Origin: Salinisphaera hydrothermalis
GTDB taxonomy: Bacteria; Pseudomonadota; Gammaproteobacteria; Nevskiales; Salinisphaeraceae
DNA length: 64,000 bases
Assembly (NCBI RefSeq): GCF_040361195.1
Contig: NZ_APNE01000007.1
Direction: 5' to 3' (one strand)
Both the position numbers and the translations under genes were made by a program. Below are positions 61,907 to 64,000 of this stretch, piece after piece. The notes below the pieces were generated by a model that was given only the letters and a program-made list of their open reading frames with translations, was not told where the DNA came from and made no database searches. Position 1 is the first letter of the stretch; every line of letters starts with the position of its first letter.

Positions 61907-63271
61907 TCAGTGCAACAGAAACAGCGTGCCCAGGCCGAGGAAGGATGCGAAGCCGATGACGTCGGTAAAGGTCGTCAGCACGACCGAGCCGGCCAGCGCC
62001 GGATCGATGCCCATCTTCTTCATCGCCAGCGGGATGGCGACACCAGTCACGGCCGCGTTGAGATGGTTGATGACGAGCGCGGCCGCCATGATCACGGCGA
62101 GACCGAGCTGGTGGAACCAGACGAAGGCGATGCCGCCGACCACCACGCCCCACAGAATGCCGTTGATGAGTGCGACGGCCAGCTCCTTGACCAGCAGGGC
62201 GCGAGCGTTGGCAAAGCCGATCTGGCCGAGCGACAGGCCGCGAATCATCAGCGTGAGTGTTTGCGAGCCGCCGATGCCACCCATGCTGGCGACGATCGGC
62301 ATCAGCACGGCCAGCGCCACGATCTTGGACAAGGCGTCCGAGAACAGCCCCACCACTTCCGACGCCAGGAACGCCGTGGCGAGATTGGTGCCGAGCCAGA
62401 TCGCGCGCCGGCGCGCGCTGCGTCCGATCGGTGCGAACACGTCTTCTTCCTCGTCGAGACCGGCCAGGCTCATGATGCTGTGCTCGGCTTCGTCCCGAAT
62501 CACGTCCACCACGTCGTCGATCGTGATCCGGCCCACCAGGCCGCCTTCCGGGTCCACGACCGGCGCCGAGATCAAGTCCAGGTCCTGAAACCGTTTGGCG
62601 ACCTGTGCGGCCGGCATGTCCACCGCCAGCGCGTCGATATCGGTGTTCATCACCTCCGAAACATCGCGCTCGGGGTCGAGCGTGACCAGCTTGGCCAGCG
62701 GCAGCATGCCGAGGTAGCGGCCATAGCGCGAGACCACGAACAACGCATCGGTATCGTCGGGCAGCGAGGCGCGCTGCTTGAGATAACGCGACACCACGTC
62801 CAGTGAGACGTCCGGACGGACCGTGATGGTGTCGTTGTTCATCAGGCCGCCGGCTGAATCCGGCGCGTAGGACATCACGACCTTGAGCCGCTCGCGATTC
62901 TGCACGTCCATCGAGCGCAGCATTTCGCGCGTGACCTGCTCGGGCAGGTCTTCGACCAGATCCGCCAGATCGTCGATCGGCATGCCCTCGGTCGCCGCGA
63001 GCAGTGTCTCGCGGTCGAGCGAATCGATCAGTTCGGCGCGCACCTCGTCGTTGACGTGCAGCAGCGTTTCGCCGTGATCCTCGTCGGGTACGAGTGCCCA
63101 GACCACTTCACGCTTGGCGCGCGGGATGGACTCCAGGAAGAGGGCGATTTCGGCTGGCGACAGCGAGGCCAGCATCGGTTTGAGCCGACGCATGCGGCCC
63201 GATTGCAGGGCCGCATCGAGCGAGGCCAGGCGCTCTTCGAGCACATCGGTCTTGACGGCGGGCTCGCTCAT
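61907..63271 (-). CDS. mgtE: Magnesium transporter MgtE
   Basis: The 454-residue protein has the cytoplasmic N domain (about 1-135), two CBS domains (about 140-260, including TITVRPDVSLDVVSRYL and GRITIDDVVDVI) and a membrane domain of five segments (about 290-454). The pore region has MPIVASMGGIGGSQTLTLMIRG and LPLAMKKMGIDPALAGSVVLTTFTD-like sequence. In MgtE the cytoplasmic domains close the channel when Mg2+ is high. It is 118 bases downstream of the PTS enzyme I gene on the same strand, a common arrangement in gammaproteobacteria. Confidence 0.95.
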   Translation of the reverse strand: MSEPAVKTDVLEERLASLDAALQSGRMRRLKPMLASLSPAEIALFLESIPRAKREVVWALVPDEDHGETLLHVNDEVRAELIDSLDRETLLAATEGMPIDDLADLVEDLPEQVTREMLRSMDVQNRERLKVVMSYAPDSAGGLMNNDTITVRPDVSLDVVSRYLKQRASLPDDTDALFVVSRYGRYLGMLPLAKLVTLDPERDVSEVMNTDIDALAVDMPAAQVAKRFQDLDLISAPVVDPEGGLVGRITIDDVVDVIRDEAEHSIMSLAGLDEEEDVFAPIGRSARRRAIWLGTNLATAFLASEVVGLFSDALSKIVALAVLMPIVASMGGIGGSQTLTLMIRGLSLGQIGFANARALLVKELAVALINGILWGVVVGGIAFVWFHQLGLAVIMAAALVINHLNAAVTGVAIPLAMKKMGIDPALAGSVVLTTFTDVIGFASFLGLGTLFLLH

Positions 63272-63389
63272 GCGACGGCCTTGGCAGTGGGGCGGGCAGA
63301 GTTACAACATAGCGAAAAGCGGGCTTTTTTTCAGCCGTTCATGCCCGCGGCCGGGCCCGCCGCCGGTATGAAAGCAAACCCGACATGGA

Positions 63390-64000
63390 TTAGTCGATGC
63401 TTTCGCGCGTGAGCCCGTCGAGCGCCTCGCGGTAGGTATTGGCGTCGGTCAGGGAAAGAATTTCGGCCGTGCGCCGGCGCAACCGATCTACATCCGCCCC
63501 CATGACCGCGCGTTTGACTTCGAGCACGCTGGCCGGATGCATGGAGAATTCGGTCAGACCGAGACCCAGCAACAGTGGGGTATAGCGCTTGTCCGAGGCC
63601 ATTTCGCCGCACATCGATACGCCGATGCCGGCCGCGCGCCCGGCGTCGATCGTCATGCGGATCAACCCCAGTACGGCCGGATGCAGCGGGTCGTAGAGAT
63701 AATTGATCTCGTCGTCGATACGATCGATGGCCAGGGTGTACTGGATCAGGTCGTTGGTGCCCAGCGAGAAGAAGTCGCAGTAGCGCGCCAGCGTCGGCGC
63801 GGCCAGCGCCGCTGCCGGGACTTCGATCATGGCGCCCACCGGCAGATCGCGATCGTAGGCGATGCCCTCGTCATCGAGTTCCGCGGCGACCTCGCCGATC
63901 AGATGACGTGCCTGGCGCATCTCGGAGACCGTGGAAATCATCGGCAGCATGATGCGCATGCGCCCCTCGGCCGAGGCCCGCAGCAACGCCCGGAGCTGGG
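63390..64000 (-). CDS. ptsI: Phosphoenolpyruvate-protein phosphotransferase (PTS enzyme I), C-terminal part
   Basis: About 200 residues from the PEP-binding barrel are in the window; the 5' part lies beyond base 64000. Landmarks are IMLPMISTVSEMRQAR, VGAMIEVPAAAL, CDFFSLGTNDLIQYTLAIDR and the active-site Cys in GVSMCGEMASD. Enzyme I starts phosphate transfer from PEP to HPr. Placement before mgtE suggests the regulatory PTS found in bacteria without many sugar permeases; ptsI and ptsP cannot be told apart without the N-terminus. Confidence 0.9.
   Translation of the reverse strand, partial: QLRALLRASAEGRMRIMLPMISTVSEMRQARHLIGEVAAELDDEGIAYDRDLPVGAMIEVPAAALAAPTLARYCDFFSLGTNDLIQYTLAIDRIDDEINYLYDPLHPAVLGLIRMTIDAGRAAGIGVSMCGEMASDKRYTPLLLGLGLTEFSMHPASVLEVKRAVMGADVDRLRRRTAEILSLTDANTYREALDGLTRESID

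Overview
The window is about 64 kb of high-GC chromosomal DNA, densely packed with short intergenic gaps. Its gene content points to a free-living gammaproteobacterium: tag, sbcB, rhlE, yheS, moaB, mpl, pmbA, rnd, a qseE-qseG-qseF operon, mgtE beside a PTS enzyme I gene, and many c-di-GMP genes. A halophilic Salinisphaera-like lineage would fit, but that is a guess from gene content. I saw no rRNA, tRNA, CRISPR array, prophage or transposase gene.

Layout. 1-1.5 kb: the right end of a miniature inverted-repeat element, the glycosylase gene tag, and a small His-rich exported protein. 1.7-10 kb: an ethanolamine catabolic cluster without microcompartment genes, made of an AraC-type regulator, an ExaC-type aldehyde dehydrogenase, an AdhP-type alcohol dehydrogenase, eutB, eutC and an Eat-type permease. 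10-13 kb: a kinase-like phosphotransferase and a membrane-anchored dynamin-like GTPase. 13.8-33.3 kb: a c-di-GMP signalling neighbourhood. It has three GGDEF-EAL proteins with different sensor modules, one membrane GGDEF protein, a PilZ protein fused to a degenerate HD-GYP domain, and a PAS-PAS-MCP protein of BdlA architecture. Between these lie yghU, a short-form 6-phosphogluconate dehydrogenase, a class A beta-lactamase, an esterase, rarD and a TMEM175-type channel.

33.4-39.4 kb: envelope genes (a DUF1615 lipoprotein, a Blc lipocalin, a large secreted phosphoesterase) plus DUF4188, DUF3147 and yceH genes. 39.5-42 kb: an unrecognised 658-residue protein with a possible Cys-His-Asn triad, flanked on both sides by copies of the miniature element. 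42-48 kb: sbcB, an ABC-F ATPase, a small membrane protein, rhlE and moaB. 48.3-52.9 kb: a phosphate-selective-type porin behind a good PhoB box, then ppa, a PPi-dependent phosphofructokinase gene and adk. 52.9-56 kb: rnd, a multi-pass membrane protein and mpl. 56-57 kb: a secreted EF-hand protein followed by two tandem ~80-bp repeats and a terminator, possibly a structured C-rich RNA. 57-64 kb: qseE-qseG-qseF, pmbA, mgtE and the 3' part of a PTS enzyme I gene.

The most unusual signals are: (i) a family of ~270-bp non-coding elements with perfect terminal repeats and TA duplications, in two subfamilies, two copies of which sit exactly on the stop codons of neighbouring genes; (ii) the tandem-repeat RNA candidate beside the EF-hand gene; (iii) the unknown protein between two elements; and (iv) the density and unusual architectures of the c-di-GMP genes.
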